Numbered from the stretch's first letter, positions 1-11,025 are shown. The stretch is 64,000 bases of DNA from Oegoconia quadripuncta (GCA_949316235.1 OX438745.1:3973001-4037000), one strand, 5' to 3'. Notes: generated from the letters alone by a model not told the origin. Made by a program: numbers and translations.

Positions 1-1640
1 TGTAATTTTTAATTTTAATTTTTCAATCATCTGAAATTTAAACGCAGTTGTTTCGGCTGCGAGTATATTAATGCCTGTTTAAATTCTTATAATATTTTTG
101 TGTTATGGAATGACAGAGAGACAAAGTAAGCAGATCATCTACAAACTACTTACTTTCTGTAAAATGATTTTTCTTTTCCGGTGTGTAATAAAGAGTATTT
201 GTATTGCATTTGCAATGTCACTTAGTGGAAGTGAGACTTTAATTCTTAATTTTGTTCATACAGGAGTTTTGTATTTATTTACATTACGGATAATTCTACT
301 TTCATATGAAAAAAAAATTGATTTTTTTTAAAACAAGTTTTATGTTGTTTGTCTATGAAGCGCTTCCTGCTTTCGTGTACAAATCATCCCCTATCTATTA
401 CTGACAGGGGCGCCCGGCTATTGGTGGAGAATCTAACGTCGGTTTTCTAACTAAAATCGTGAAAACACCACCCTTTGTGCCAACACTGGCTTTAAACAAA
501 ACAATGCGCCATTTTAGTTTTTTCCCGTTGCTAATCTAGGAGGGTTCTAGTTCTAAGGGGTAATGACCGGGAAGTGAATAGCTATTTTTTATTTTCTACT
601 TGTCTATGATTTATGTGTTGGGTGGTATTAGCTTTTATTGAAATTGCCGGTTTTTTTTTGCGTAGGTTGGTAGTGTTTGGGGCAGTAAGATGATTTAAAT
701 AAAAAGTTTAAAAATAGATATTTTTAAGTTTCTGCTTAATTATCAAAAAATCATTAACCACTGAAACAACTTTTAACGTTTCTCAAGCAGCTGTATTTGT
801 GCGAAAAATCATGGTGACTGATTCTAAAAATTTTCTATCATTAAATCAGCACGGGGACCGGTCGGAGCCGGTCCTAGACCAGGCCCAGACCACAAGACTG
901 GGTTTTTGTAGCGGCAGGTGACAGGATATGGAGTCTTCTTATTGTTGGTACCGGTCAATCACCTTGTGTGAACATTTATGGTTTAGATTTTGTTTAACAT
1001 CTTTTCGATTCTAATATCAAAATAAGATTACTTATTACAATTTACAACAATAAACAAATATTCGTGAGGCATATTCGTAAGGACAAAACAAGCAGTTACC
1101 TACATAAATTCTAAAGTTTTCCATTGTTAGTATAGGTGTTTTATTTGAATCAGGCATGATGCCACTTTTTTTCTCACTAAAGCATTTTTTAATTTAAAGA
1201 GACATCATTTTGACCTAGGCCCAATTTATTTGGGGCCGGCGCAGTACGTCTTTTTTTTCCATCACCTCTATCAGCCGTATTTTAATTTAATGAGTGATTT
1301 ATATGAATTTTATAACTTCTATGTAGGTATTTCTTATTTTCAAATATATTTTTAAATTCGAGGGCCGCTCAACTTCTATATTTAAGGAGTTATTTATTTA
1401 AATCATTATAAAGGATACTGTTTTTACTATGAACCTTGAAATTAACTGTAATATCTTCAGTTTCTTGTGATTATTGCGACTCTGAGCCACCCGGTCCGAA
1501 GCGGTTAAGTGTCTTTGTGACTTTTGGTAAAGAAATAACTTCAATTGCAAGTTTATTTTATAAGTTGTATTTACATTTCTTAAACAATTCCAGATTCTTT
1601 AATTCAGTAAAATACATTAACAATTATTAGTATATTACTG
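1..1640. other. Unassigned AT-rich stretch
   Basis: No gene recognised. ORFs are short and low-complexity. A GC-richer patch at 850-905 has the near-repeat accggtcggagccggtcc. The words around 1215-1275 (a ggggccggcgcagtacgtc-like string) resemble a fragment of a dispersed lepidopteran repeat, but from memory only. Confidence 0.5.
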
Positions 1641-1642
1641 AC

Positions 1643-1785
1643 GATTGATTGGTGGTGTGTAGTGACCCTGCCCCCGAACCCAACGGTTGCGGGTTCGAAT
1701 CCCTATATAGATATATTTTTGTACGATGAATACGAACTTATTTGCACCCAAGTTATGGACGTTGCATTAATGATATGTACACTGG
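1643..1785 (+). mobile_element. SINE A, degenerate head
   Basis: tRNA-derived SINE head: an A-box-like region (ggtgtgtagtgaccctg) followed by a B box gggttcgaatccc, then a gatgaatacgaac block as in the better copies at 5083 and 16009. The body is lost where the 1774-2175 foldback element begins. Confidence 0.6.
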
Positions 1786-2175
1786 ATGAGTTTTTTTACC
1801 GCAAGGAAAAAAATAGGGCATATTACGTAAGTGAAATAGAAGTTATTGGCATAGGTAGTTTATTTATTTTTTCTTCAAAACCATAAAAAAGAATGAAACG
1901 TTGTGGCATTTGACGGTCGCTATTGCACATAATTACATCATTAAATTAAACAGATTTAAAAAACTTAGAGCAAAATATGAGTTCGAATTAAAATTCGCAT
2001 GATAGGAACCCTAGGAATACCGCCAGTTGCATATCAATCTCCGGCAGGCACGTGGGTCGAGGATGGTTTTAAAAAAAAATTATTAAACTACCTATGCCAA
2101 TACCTTCTATTTCACTTACCGAATATGCCTAATTTTTTTCCTCACTGTAAAAATCTCATCCGGTACGTATATTTA
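1774..2175. mobile_element. Foldback element F with ~95-bp inverted arms
   Basis: The reverse complement of about 1774-1872 aligns with about 2082-2175: both contain aaactacctatgccaata, a ttctatttcactta block, an aatatgcc block and a ctcatcc-gta end. Two further single-arm copies lie at 19930-19985 and 37384-37480, so the arm is a dispersed repeat. No ORF of note lies between the arms. Confidence 0.65.
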
Positions 2176-2330
2176 CAATAAAAAAGGAATCTGTGTATAG
2201 CATATTTAAACCATTTACCATTTAAATCACTTATTTCCACAGACATGAAAAAACCATAACAATATAGGTACAAGAAACCAAGAAGAAGAATATCAACCAT
2301 CTGGTTGGATATCATAATATAATAAATATA

Positions 2331-2361
2331 TATCCTTGGACACTCCACAGAAGCAACTATA
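2331..2361 (-). repeat. SINE B tail fragment, inverted
   Basis: About 30 bp matching the 3' tail of SINE B (atatccttggaca... on the plus strand), facing a copy of the same tail at 2648-2682 on the other side of the SINE B copy. Confidence 0.6.
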
Positions 2362-2387
2362 GTTTGTGTTTATGATACAAACTTAGA

Positions 2388-2682
2388 CGACCTGTTTGGT
2401 GTAGTGGTTAGAAACTGACTGCTTTACCAAGAGGTCCCGGGTTCGAATCCCGCATATGTTTGTATGATGAATACAGACATGATGTGTTCCCGAGTTATGG
2501 ATGTTTTTCATTTATATATGTATTTATTTACAAAAAAATGTATTTGTGTAGTTTATCAACGATCTGGTATCCATAACACAAGCCTAGATGCTTACTGTGG
2601 ACCTGGATGGCGCTGTATGTATGTGTAAATATATATTTTTTATTTTAAACTGGTTGCTTCTGTGGAATGTCCAAGGATATTT
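2388..2682 (+). mobile_element. SINE B copy (tRNA-derived)
   Basis: Head cctgtttggtgtagtggtta (A box) and gggttcgaatcccgc (B box), body gttatggatgttt, then the tail with gatggcgctgt and gtccaaggatatttat. A short block before the final tail is rearranged. Confidence 0.85.
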
Positions 2683-4734
2683 ATTTATTATTATACCTAT
2701 ATTAAATTAGATTTCGCAGTCTATTTTTTTTATTACATAATCCGTTACCACTGAAGTAGGTATCATCACGTTTATATGAAAATTAATCAGTTTTATTTTT
2801 TTTACTAAGTAGGTAGGTATTAATGGTATAGTATTTCTAGGTAACAAAATTTATGGTTATTTGATATAAAATCGTGATTGATGATGAATTTGATGTTACA
2901 TAATACCGAGTAGATATTATCACCCACTATACAGATTAAAAAGTAAGAAGTACTGAATTGTTCTATAATTAGGTAGGTACCTACGGCATAAGAGGCATAA
3001 ATATTGCCTTGTTATATCTATGCGATATAAACCTTAAATGTATCATTTCCATCCATCGAACTAGGTTACTTACCTATTTGTATTATTCTGTTGCCTGCTT
3101 TCGGACGAGGATCCTGTATGAAGTCCAGTAACGACATCATTATCCAAATTGATCGTGATAATTCTAAAAACCTACGTAGGTACCTATAGGCTTCCTAATA
3201 GTACCGAAACTTTATCTTTTACGCGATTAAAATTCACCTCACTAAAAACAAGGGCCAATAAACAACGCTCAAATAAATACACATGAAAAACAGCCAATAA
3301 TAAACCAGTCAGTAACAAAGCAAAAAACTAGTGAAATCCGGTTTGAAATTAGAATCCCGAAACCGACACACTTATGCGCGGACGCACACATGACCACTTT
3401 AATATCCGCGACCTACCTCAACACACTTTAACGAAACGAAAAGTAAATGACTGTAATAAAAACGAACGTGTTAAAATTGATGTAAAAACACAATTAGAAT
3501 TGCATGTGTGCAAGACATTTGGAATTCAAGAGTAATAAAAATTCATGTTATGACATTTTGAAAACGAGTACCGATTCGCATGCAGTACAAAGCGCAAAAC
3601 AGATAATTTTCGTGCCTCACACACTGAGGTAAATTACGCACACCGATGTGAAATTTCAAAAAGCGAATACGGTGAATGATATAATCGGTATTCATCACGC
3701 ACACGAAAATGAATAAGGTCCTCTATATGTGGAAGTAGGACAGGAATAGTTCCCCTGTTTCGTTCGGCCAAAATGCGGCCGATATAAGAATGACGCTTCT
3801 AAGGCCATTGAACCTTCAGGGTGGAGTCAGTTTGGTTGGTGAAGGTTTTTTAGTTTTATTGAAATTTTATTTAATAGAAATGGCGTCGAGCCTGCTCTAA
3901 GGTCCTTTTATTTTTGCCTAAATGTAATTATTAAAATATTAATAACTAATAAATAACGGTTACATTCATGACACGAATAATAAACAAAACATAATTTTTA
4001 ATAAATTATGACAGTATGGTAACCTGTATAATAAGAAATAATCCAAAAATAGTAAAATTTTGTTATAATATCTCTGTCACTTCACATCTATCCCTCTCTG
4101 CCAATTCGTCTTATTTTCGCGAATAAAAACATGCGCATGAGTCGATGACCGACGTCAAGGCCGAGTCGAATTCGCCGCCTGCATCCGCGCCGACCGTAGC
4201 ATGATGTGACGAAGCAGCACTGATGTAATGGTATAACTGATAAACAAAATAAATGTGTAACATTCTGATTGCAGGTCTCATTAATTAGTCGAGTCTTAAT
4301 AAAAAGAAAAGATTTCTCTAAGAGGCAATAATCATTGATAAATGTAAGGTATACCTACCTAAGGTTCTTGCTATTTAGTTGTCTATTTATAAAGGTTACA
4401 TTTAAATAGATTTGTATATTAATAATTTAGTGAAACCTAAAAATGTCTATCTGTCTAATATTGACGTGCCCCCAAAAACAGTAAATTTACAGATACCGCG
4501 TTTCAACTCGTGACTGCAATTGCAATGCGCGGTGCAAGCGGGCGAAGAATTTGTTCCATGCATTTTGTGATTATGTGACTGTGTGAAAGGTGTTTATGCT
4601 TAACTTTATCGTGGAACCGTTGGTTGATGAGGTCGTGGGTTTGATTCCCTGCAGTAGTGCAAGTTTCAGCTGGGTTGACTTCAAGCTTCTATTAATTTCT
4701 ATGCTAATCATTGTGGAAATTTTGGTTTGCAAAA
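2683..4734. other. Unassigned stretch with no recognised gene
   Basis: AT-rich, with typical lepidopteran gtaggtacctac words. GC-richer patches lie at 3560-3900 and 4110-4210 (CpG-containing, with atgcgcatgag). These could be regulatory, but I see no exon structure. The 66-codon minus-strand ORF at 4571-4771 overlaps a SINE A head and is a shadow. Confidence 0.4.
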
Positions 4735-4906
4735 ACCGTTTGGTGTAATGGACAGTGACCCTGTCAGTCAACGGTTTCGGTTCGAATTCCGCGAGGGATA
4801 AATGTTTGTGTCATAAATACGAATTTCCCGAGTCATGGATGTTAATATAAATATTTATATTAACGATTGGCGTAGTGGATAGTGATCCTATCAGCGAAAC
4901 CAACTT
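4735..4906 (+). mobile_element. SINE A copy followed by a second SINE A head
   Basis: First copy: tttggtgtaatggacagtga, B box ggttcgaattccgcg, body catggatgtt-atataaatattta. A second head, gattggcgtagtggatagtg plus atcagcgaaacc, starts at about 4863 and stops at about 4906. Confidence 0.75.
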
Positions 4907-5082
4907 ACTTAATATTAACACAACTCTCCATATCAACTACCCATAAACATCTATTTTTTACTTAATATAATTGTAGTGCTTTCTTAACATACATTTAAAT
5001 ACATATCTATCTATTGTAGATATATTGACACACAAATGAATATATAAGTGTTTGACAGCATTCTGTGTGTGTCCAGTCTTTG

Positions 5083-5425
5083 TACGGATTGATGTAGTGG
5101 ATAGTGACGCTGTCAGCGAAACCAAAGTTGCGGGTTCGAATCCCGCGAGGGGTAAATGTTTGTGTGACGAATACGAACATTTATTCCCGAGTCTTGGATG
5201 TTTATATAAATATTTATGTATGTTTATCCGTTATCTAGTATCCATAGCACAAGCTTTGCTTAGTTTGGGACTAGATGATTGGTGTAAGTGTCCGAAATAT
5301 TTATTTATTTATTTATTTATTTATTTATGTATGTTATCCGTTATCTAGTATCCATAGCGAAATCTTTGCTAGTTTGGGACTAGATGATTGGTGTAAGTGT
5401 CCGAAATATTTATTTATTTAATATT
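5083..5425 (+). mobile_element. SINE A copy with duplicated 3' third
   Basis: Near-consensus SINE A: A box tgtagtggatagtgac, B box gggttcgaatcccgc, body cttggatgtttatataaata, tail ggtgtaagtgtccgaaatat plus (ttta)n. The segment from tatccgttatctagtatcca to the TTTA tail occurs twice, at about 5221-5325 and 5332-5421. Confidence 0.9.
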
Positions 5426-6382
5426 AACTTGGAAAATGAAATAACTATTATTTATTATTATATTATTACAAGCTCAGACAACAGTCTAAATCAATTTGTT
5501 TTTGATTTTTTATACTTATTAAACCGTAGTTGAGTTTTTATAATGTATTTCTTAAAGTTTTTATTTAGATATTTTTGAATAGTGTTTTTGAATTTCTTTC
5601 GTTGAGACCTATCATTTTATCATATCGATGGGGTGATGAAATTATTTGTTGTCAAGTGTGCCAAATGGCTGCTAGCGTCCGCCATATTGGTTTTATCATG
5701 ACTTAATTTTCCCTAGGACGCTCCAGGGACTTATACGAATCTGACACCTCATTTGTTCAATTCAGCGGAGGTGTTTAAGCTGTAGATGGTAACAAATATA
5801 CTTACATAGGTGGTCAATCCATAAAGCGACCCCCGACTCCGGAATCAATTGGTATACCTATTTCGTCTTCTTTTCGATTTTTTTATGTCTAGCCGAAGTG
5901 TTTTTATATAAAGTTTTTAGTTCTAGACATTTTTTTATAAACATAAATTGACACCTGATTTTGATTTTTTCTCATCAAGACCATCATTTAATACCCATCG
6001 CGATGGGTTGCTGGAATCAGAGTTACAGGTCGCGGAAGTAAATTCACCCCAATTTTTATCAATCAATTACGAATTGATCGAATCGCACGGCAGTGCATGG
6101 ACCAAGTTCCTAAAAAAATATTGCTTACGAGCAACCGCACAGACACATCCGACTCCGGCCTAAATCACTTGAGTTATTTTTTTATACTATTGATAGGTAA
6201 CCGTAGTCGGGATTTTTTTAAACTTACCTATATTTTTTATTTTTACATAATTAATATGTTGGCCATTGTCCCATTTACTAATGTTAAAGTGTCCAAATGT
6301 CCCAATGATGCTCATGGAAATAAAGAATTATGAGTAAGAGAATATGTGGCAGTAAAAATATTGTAACATAATTAATTTAGAT
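5426..6382. other. Unassigned AT-rich stretch
   Basis: No gene or repeat recognised. Two overlapping ORFs near 5948-6333 (71 and 78 codons) have no recognisable motif. Confidence 0.4.
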
Positions 6383-6700
6383 TTTTTTTTATGCACGACG
6401 GGTTTGTACTTGACCTCAATCACACCTGATGTTAAATGAAGATGAGGTCGAAGGTGGAAGCGCGTACTGACCCGGAAACCCCAACACATTTGGGGGACTG
6501 GCTATCTTATCTCTGACAACTGGAACACAACAATGCTATTAACATTGCTGCTTGTCGGCAGATTTAGATAAGATGGTGGTAGCTAGCCAGACGGACATTT
6601 TAAAGTGCCCTACCACCAACCAAACCGAATACTCAAACATGTACCCCGCTGGGGATCGAACCCGCGACCTCCGAATCGTAAACCCAATGTGTAATTTGTA
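6383..6700 (-). mobile_element. SINE C copy
   Basis: Minus-strand tRNA-derived SINE. On the plus strand it opens with a T run (the A tail), gcacgacgggtttgtacttg, ctcaatcacacctgatgtt and ggaaaccccaacacatttgg, then gctagccagacgg, and ends with the head gggatcgaacccgcgacctc (B box). It abuts a LINE G fragment at 6700. Confidence 0.88.
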
Positions 6701-6968
6701 AACAGAAAGTGTATAAAATATCAGACTATTTGGATGATAATCATCCATGGACGGAATCAACTTGTTCGCATATACCAGGCTATTTCACAATGTAATAACG
6801 AAATAAATGGTAGTTTTAGTAAAAATAAAAACCAGTTGTAAAAGAGCAACCCTTCGAGTTTTTTTGCTTCTTTTTCTCAGACGAAAGTTTCTGAACAAGC
6901 AATAGCTTAAAAAATTAAAACTCACTATTTTAAGTGTACCCTGTGTTACCTACAAAATAAAGTTTGTG
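6700..6968 (+). pseudogene. LINE G 3' end: tail of RT ORF plus 3' UTR
   Basis: Plus-strand copy of the LINE whose other copies lie at 11936, 17800, 39545 and 62470. About 6713-6758 reads KVYKISDYLDDNHPW, matching the ORF end AYYKISDYLDDKQSW of the 39.8-kb copy. The 3' UTR follows (caggctatttcacaat, gtgtaccctgtg, then acaaaataaag with an AATAAA signal). The family looks CR1/Daphne-like from its C-terminal pattern (FFNKVP... earlier in the better copy). It is a 5'-truncated remnant with no function. SINE C lies immediately upstream. Confidence 0.75.
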
Positions 6969-7554
6969 TACTCGACTACCATCGTTTTAATCGCAAGCCT
7001 TTTGATCAAAAATACTATGAGCTGCGCAAGCGCATCTGAATCCCGTTCGGTGTGTGCGAGTGTGCGTGTATTTTGTCCGTCTGTCAGTGCATTGACACCG
7101 TTTTTTGTGCTCCCGTTGTGATAGGTCAGGGTACGAGCAAGTGAAATATTAATTCGTATATTTATATATACAGGCCTTATATATATTCGTAAATTTTTGT
7201 TTGTTGTTTGTTTGTTTGGTGTTCAAAAGTTTGATGAATTTAGCAATGTATACAATTGAATAACTTATTGTATCGTAATTATATGAAAATATTAATAAAT
7301 TAATAGCGATATAAATGTGAATAAAATATAAATAGACTTCTTCAATAATAAATATTTAATGTATTCTTCCAAAAAAAGTATATCGGCGATTTACACAGGA
7401 AAAGATTGAACGGAAGTGAAATCAGGAATCGAAATCTCACTAAAACATTTGTTATTTACATAATGATAGAAGTTGTACCTAGCTAGAATTCATTAGGAGA
7501 TGAAATGCATCTGCACAATTTATATACTTTAATAGGCGTCAATCTCTATAAACC
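6969..7554. other. Unassigned stretch
   Basis: Mostly AT-rich. The CpG-containing patch at 7015-7125 is listed separately. The remainder shows nothing recognisable. Confidence 0.4.
7015..7125. promoter_or_regulatory. CpG patch with an NRF-1/EWG-type palindrome
   Basis: Positions 7023-7034 read tgcgcaagcgca, the palindromic consensus bound by NRF-1 and, in insects, its relative Erect wing. A gtgtgcgagtgtgcgtgt-type stretch follows, resembling an insect 5' UTR. No TATA box or exon is demonstrable, so function is inference. Confidence 0.3.
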
Positions 7555-7800
7555 ACGAGTTTGCGGCGCTTGCAGTGGAGACATTAGGCCCGTGGTCTTT
7601 TGACACGAAACAATTTGTAAAGGATTTATCCGTTACACTGGTCCACGGCTCTGGAGATGTGAGAGCTGGTGCCTACTTGCTCAGCAGCTGAGCTTATGCA
7701 TTCAGCGGGGCAATAGCGCTAGCGTACCTACTAGGTACTATGCCTCACGGAAGCGAGTTGGACGGCGTATTTTTCTATAAGATATGTGTTTTATAAATTA
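7555..7800 (+). pseudogene. LINE P ORF C-terminus, one stop
   Basis: A continuous frame from about 7559 reads FAALAVETLGPWSFDTK, then about 20 residues on VHGSGDVRAGAYLLSS, an in-frame TGA, and then an AIALAYLLGTMPHGSELDG end. The VETLGPW... SGD..AG..L ...LGTMP pattern is what I know from the extreme C-terminus of a group of animal non-LTR retrotransposon polyproteins downstream of the RT. A second copy of the last ~60 bp lies on the minus strand at 41405-41480. Truncated and dead. The exact clade is not certain. Confidence 0.65.
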
Positions 7801-8385
7801 GTTGTTTCATGTACATACTTCTTGAAATCTGAATCTTAAATTTGATGCGTTCAAAAACATTTATTTGGGAAAAGAAGGAATATTGTTATTTAATATAGAT
7901 TAATAATTTATATACTTAATCTAGTTTTACAAAATGATGTGGATCATTGCACAACCAGCAACGTTATCCACAGGTTACTATTTTACACCTTTATTATTCA
8001 GAAGATTGTAATGAATGAGTTTTAAATATTTCGCGTCTTATTTTATAATTCAAAACGCTTGCTCCATGTTACTTACATCAATCTGCAATAATCTATTTCT
8101 TATATTTGTTTTCAGTGGGTATTTATAGACATATTATTTCGTTTTATTACGTTAATGATGGTAAGCTGCAACAGTGTAAAGGTTTCAGTGAGCTTACGCC
8201 TACATGCGTTTAGGCCATGGGTGTACAGACAAGAAAACAAATCACAAGCGTGAAGCTACAAATTCATAAAGTAGAATCCCGTTATTTTGACTATGTCAAA
8301 AAACTGTGCTGAAATAGTGCCAAATAGTGCCGAAAGGGTAAAAATTAGTGCCGCTGTAGTTTAAGAGTTATTGAATATTGTAAGT
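7801..8385. other. Unassigned AT-rich stretch
   Basis: No gene seen. At 8308-8360 the word agtgcc recurs (aatagtgccaaatagtgccg), a short low-complexity motif. Confidence 0.4.
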
Positions 8386-8636
8386 TTTTTTTTTACTTTT
8401 ACACACGACAGGTTCGTACTTGACCACAATCACACCTGATGTTAAGTGAAGACGAGGTCGAAGATGGAAGCGTACCTACTGACCCGGAAACCCCAACACA
8501 TTTGAGGGACTGGCTATCTTATCTCTGACAACCGGAACACAACAATGCTATTAACATTGCTGCTTGGCGGCAGATTTAGATAAGATGGTGGTAGCTAGCC
8601 AGGCGGACATTTAAAATGGCCTACCACCAACCATCA
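8386..8636 (-). mobile_element. SINE C copy, 5'-truncated
   Basis: T run, cacacgacaggttcgtactt, the standard SINE C body with ggaaaccccaacacatttg and ggtagctagccaggcgg, stopping at ctaccaccaacc. The tRNA head is absent. Confidence 0.85.
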
Positions 8637-8837
8637 AGTGCATCAGTCCGGCGTCAATTGTTGCTTGAAACCTCATTCTTATTTATATACGATTAAAAAT
8701 TTATATCCCAAAAAACTGTGCATAAATACTACTACCAAAATATAAGTCCCATAAATGGTTCTTCAAAAACAACTAACTTATAGCGATTTTTTTTTTGTGA
8801 AATGCGTTGAGCATATCACGGAGTTTTTGTAGGCCGC

Positions 8838-9128
8838 ACAAAAAATCCAAATCGGGCAACACTTGACCTGAATCACACCTGATGTTAAGTGAAGATGAGG
8901 CCGAAGGTGGAAGCGTACTGATCCGAAAACCCCATCTTACTTGGGGGACTGGCTATCTTCTCTCTGGCAAACGGAACACAATAATGTTATAACATTTTTG
9001 TTTGGCGGCAGATTTAGATAAGATAGCTAGGCGGGCATTTAAAATACCCTGCCCCCAATAAAAACCGCTGGGATCGAACGCAACCTGTGGTGATTCGAAA
9101 GCCCTATGTTGTTCACATTGATCCACGC
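8838..9128 (-). mobile_element. SINE C copy, divergent
   Basis: caatcacacctgatgttaag near 8870, gaaaaccccatcttacttgg, gtttggcggcagattta and a decayed head (tgggatcgaacgcaacctg, then ttcacattgatccacg). It carries more substitutions and indels than its neighbours, so it is an older insertion. Confidence 0.8.
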
Positions 9129-9705
9129 ACGCTGTGTAAAACTGGGCTGCAAAAGTATTGTTTCAGACTGTACATATTTGCATGTGTGCGTAAATCGTAC
9201 ACGTACACATCGAAGCGGCCGGCAACCGAAGGATTCGTACCCTTATCAGTACCCCTAAACATAAACTGGAGTAAGAAGGTGCAGGTGAGATCTTTTTGTT
9301 ACCGTCTCATCTAAACACAGCGAAATTAAGTTCACTTCTCCTGCGGACCCTCCTGTATCGATGCTCAACGGGACGGAACCTTCGATTGGGCAATAACCTG
9401 CCGCAGTCTGATCATAGTGTGCATCAATGTTCAGTGTTCACGGCACGCCTGAACACAGGCCTAGTGGCCAAATGAGCGTGAGGGTGCGCCCGGCGGCGCG
9501 GGAACTGTTTTGATCGAATAAGGAAATTAATTCGTCGCGCTCTTTCCCTTCCCGGTATATAAATTTCCCAGATACAAAATGGCAAATAATTCCCGCTCAT
9601 TTGACAGTGGTTATTACGGACAAATTTCACCGTTCGTTTCAACGATCTGTCAAAACAATTACTGCGATACGAAAAGCATATTTCAACATGAAAATCATTG
9701 CCTAT
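9129..9705. other. Unassigned GC-richer stretch
   Basis: Higher in GC and CpG than its surroundings, with gtgcgcccggcggcgcggga at about 9484 and a TATA-like ggtatataaattt at about 9553. No recognisable protein on either strand. It could be a decayed element or a regulatory patch. Confidence 0.3.
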
Positions 9706-9840
9706 TTAAATGTATTGGAAATAATAATAGGACTTAGGTAAGCATTACTCTGTCAATCTGTCCAAAGCTACTACCGTTACGGAAAGGATCTTATTTGTGG
9801 GATAAGAAGTGGCGCAAGAAATCCACAGGATCAGCTTTCG
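9706..9840 (+). repeat. Dispersed repeat Q (LINE 3' region), copy 1
   Basis: Contains tatttaaatgtattggaaat, tctgtcaatctgtccaaag, ctactaccgttacggaaagg and gtggcgcaagaaatccacag. It aligns to the reverse complement of 9985-10175 and to 14270-14356. Confidence 0.65.
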
Positions 9841-9914
9841 TTTTAAATACAAGTATGTACCAGAGCAATAAATTTTTAATAATATATAGGAGTGATTCTG
9901 TCATTTTTAATTTT

Positions 9915-10200
9915 AATTTTTTTATTTATTGCATATCACATGGTTTACAATAGATGTTAAACATAAAAGTGTACAAGAATGTGACACCCTGTAAGGGCAC
10001 CGCAAAAGTATGAGAGAGGCTTCTTATAATTAATCCTGTGGGTTTCTTGCGCCGCTTCTTTTCCCACAGATGATTTCCCTTTCCGAAGCGGTAGTAGCTT
10101 GGACATACCGACTGACAGATAACTGCAATAAACTTTTTTTTATTTCCAGTAGATTTAAATTGACATTCAACAAATGATATCATGTATCTTACGTTGAAAT
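9915..10200 (-). mobile_element. LINE Q 3' end
   Basis: Read on the minus strand it runs from a ttgaatgtcaatttaaatct block through ccaagctactaccgcttcgg and agcggcgcaagaaacccaca to tgatatgcaataaataaa, an AATAAA signal with an A-rich end. That polarity marks it as a retroelement 3' terminus. The 85-codon ORF covering it has no motif I recognise. Confidence 0.6.
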
Positions 10201-10254
10201 AAATGCTTGAAGTTTGAAGTTAATTATATTCTCATAACTTAACTTAAAGAAATC

Positions 10255-10435
10255 TAACTTAAAGAAACCGAGTACGACATTGGAACCTTCAAGAAACGAG
10301 CATACACCTTCCTCGAAGGCCGGCAACGCATCTGTGACCCTTTTGGTGTTGCGGGTGTCCATGGGCGGCGGTGATTGCTTTCCATCAGGTGACCCGCATG
10401 GTCGTTTGCCGCCCTCTCAAATAATAAAAAAAAAA
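10255..10435 (+). pseudogene. Jockey-like LINE ORF end (LINE J), copy 1
   Basis: A reading frame across 10291-10374 gives [14 protein letters not shown], then [14 protein letters not shown] and a TGA stop at 10372-10374. This is the well-known C-terminal end of a Jockey-type reverse transcriptase common in Lepidoptera. The 3' UTR includes ccatcaggtgacccgcatgg and cgtttgccgccctc and ends in a poly(A) run at 10424-10440. Copies on the minus strand at 36563 and 45750 carry the same stop context. 5'-truncated, no function. Confidence 0.8.
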
Positions 10436-10802
10436 AAAAATAATTAAACGCTAAATATCTTCGAAACGGTTTAACCGATTTTCATCAAACATGGTTAAGA
10501 AGCTATCCCCTCGTTCAGTATTTGATATAAAAAAAAACTTCAAATCGGACCATCGAGGGTTAAAAATGTGAAGGAACTAAACATGTTTTAAAGTCAGTCA
10601 CCTATCAGCAGGAAGGTACAATGAATAAAATTAAAATGTGATTGCTTAATAAAACATTGCTGTAAGTAATCCAGGAGATAGTGTCGCTTCTGTTAATTAA
10701 TTATAAAGACATTGACAGGGTCGGACTTAAACAAGACTATAGCTAATGGAAGTACATTTGTTAACAATATTTGTGATATACAGGATGAAATTTAACATTC
10801 CG
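10436..10802. other. Unassigned stretch
   Basis: After the LINE J tail comes aaatatcttcgaaacggttt-aaccgatttt, a phrase common in insect dispersed repeats. The rest is AT-rich without features. Confidence 0.35.
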
Positions 10803-10977
10803 GATTACGAACAACTTTCCCCAAGGAACAACAGTCGAAGTGGATCAAATAATTACCCATACAAAGTAAACCATTCTGAAACCTTTACTATGAAAGTCCA
10901 ACAAATTTGCTTTGTATGTAATCGAAATTTTTTTGATCGAATTCGACTATGGTTCCTTATGAAAGTTGTTCGTAATC
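10803..10977. mobile_element. Foldback MITE R, copy 1
   Basis: The 17-bp end gattacgaacaactttc (10803-10819) is matched exactly in inverse at 10961-10977. Similarity continues inward, imperfectly, for about 75 bp per arm (aaggaac, agtcga, gatcaaa, acaaag). A second copy lies at about 11760-11938. Confidence 0.7.
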
Positions 10978-10978
10978 G

Positions 10979-11025
10979 TTTTGGTATAGTGGTGAAAGTT
11001 GCTAAGCACTACACCAAACTGTCTA
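10979..11025 (-). mobile_element. SINE B head fragment
   Basis: ttttggtatagtggt and ctaagcactacaccaaac are the complement of the SINE B A-box region. It directly abuts MITE R and ends after about 45 bp. Confidence 0.65.

Noticed and set aside
5281..5330. Independent microsatellite (ttta)n
   Set aside because: It is the tail of SINE A, not a separate locus. The same applies to (aat)n at 22380 and 46133, which are LINE tails.
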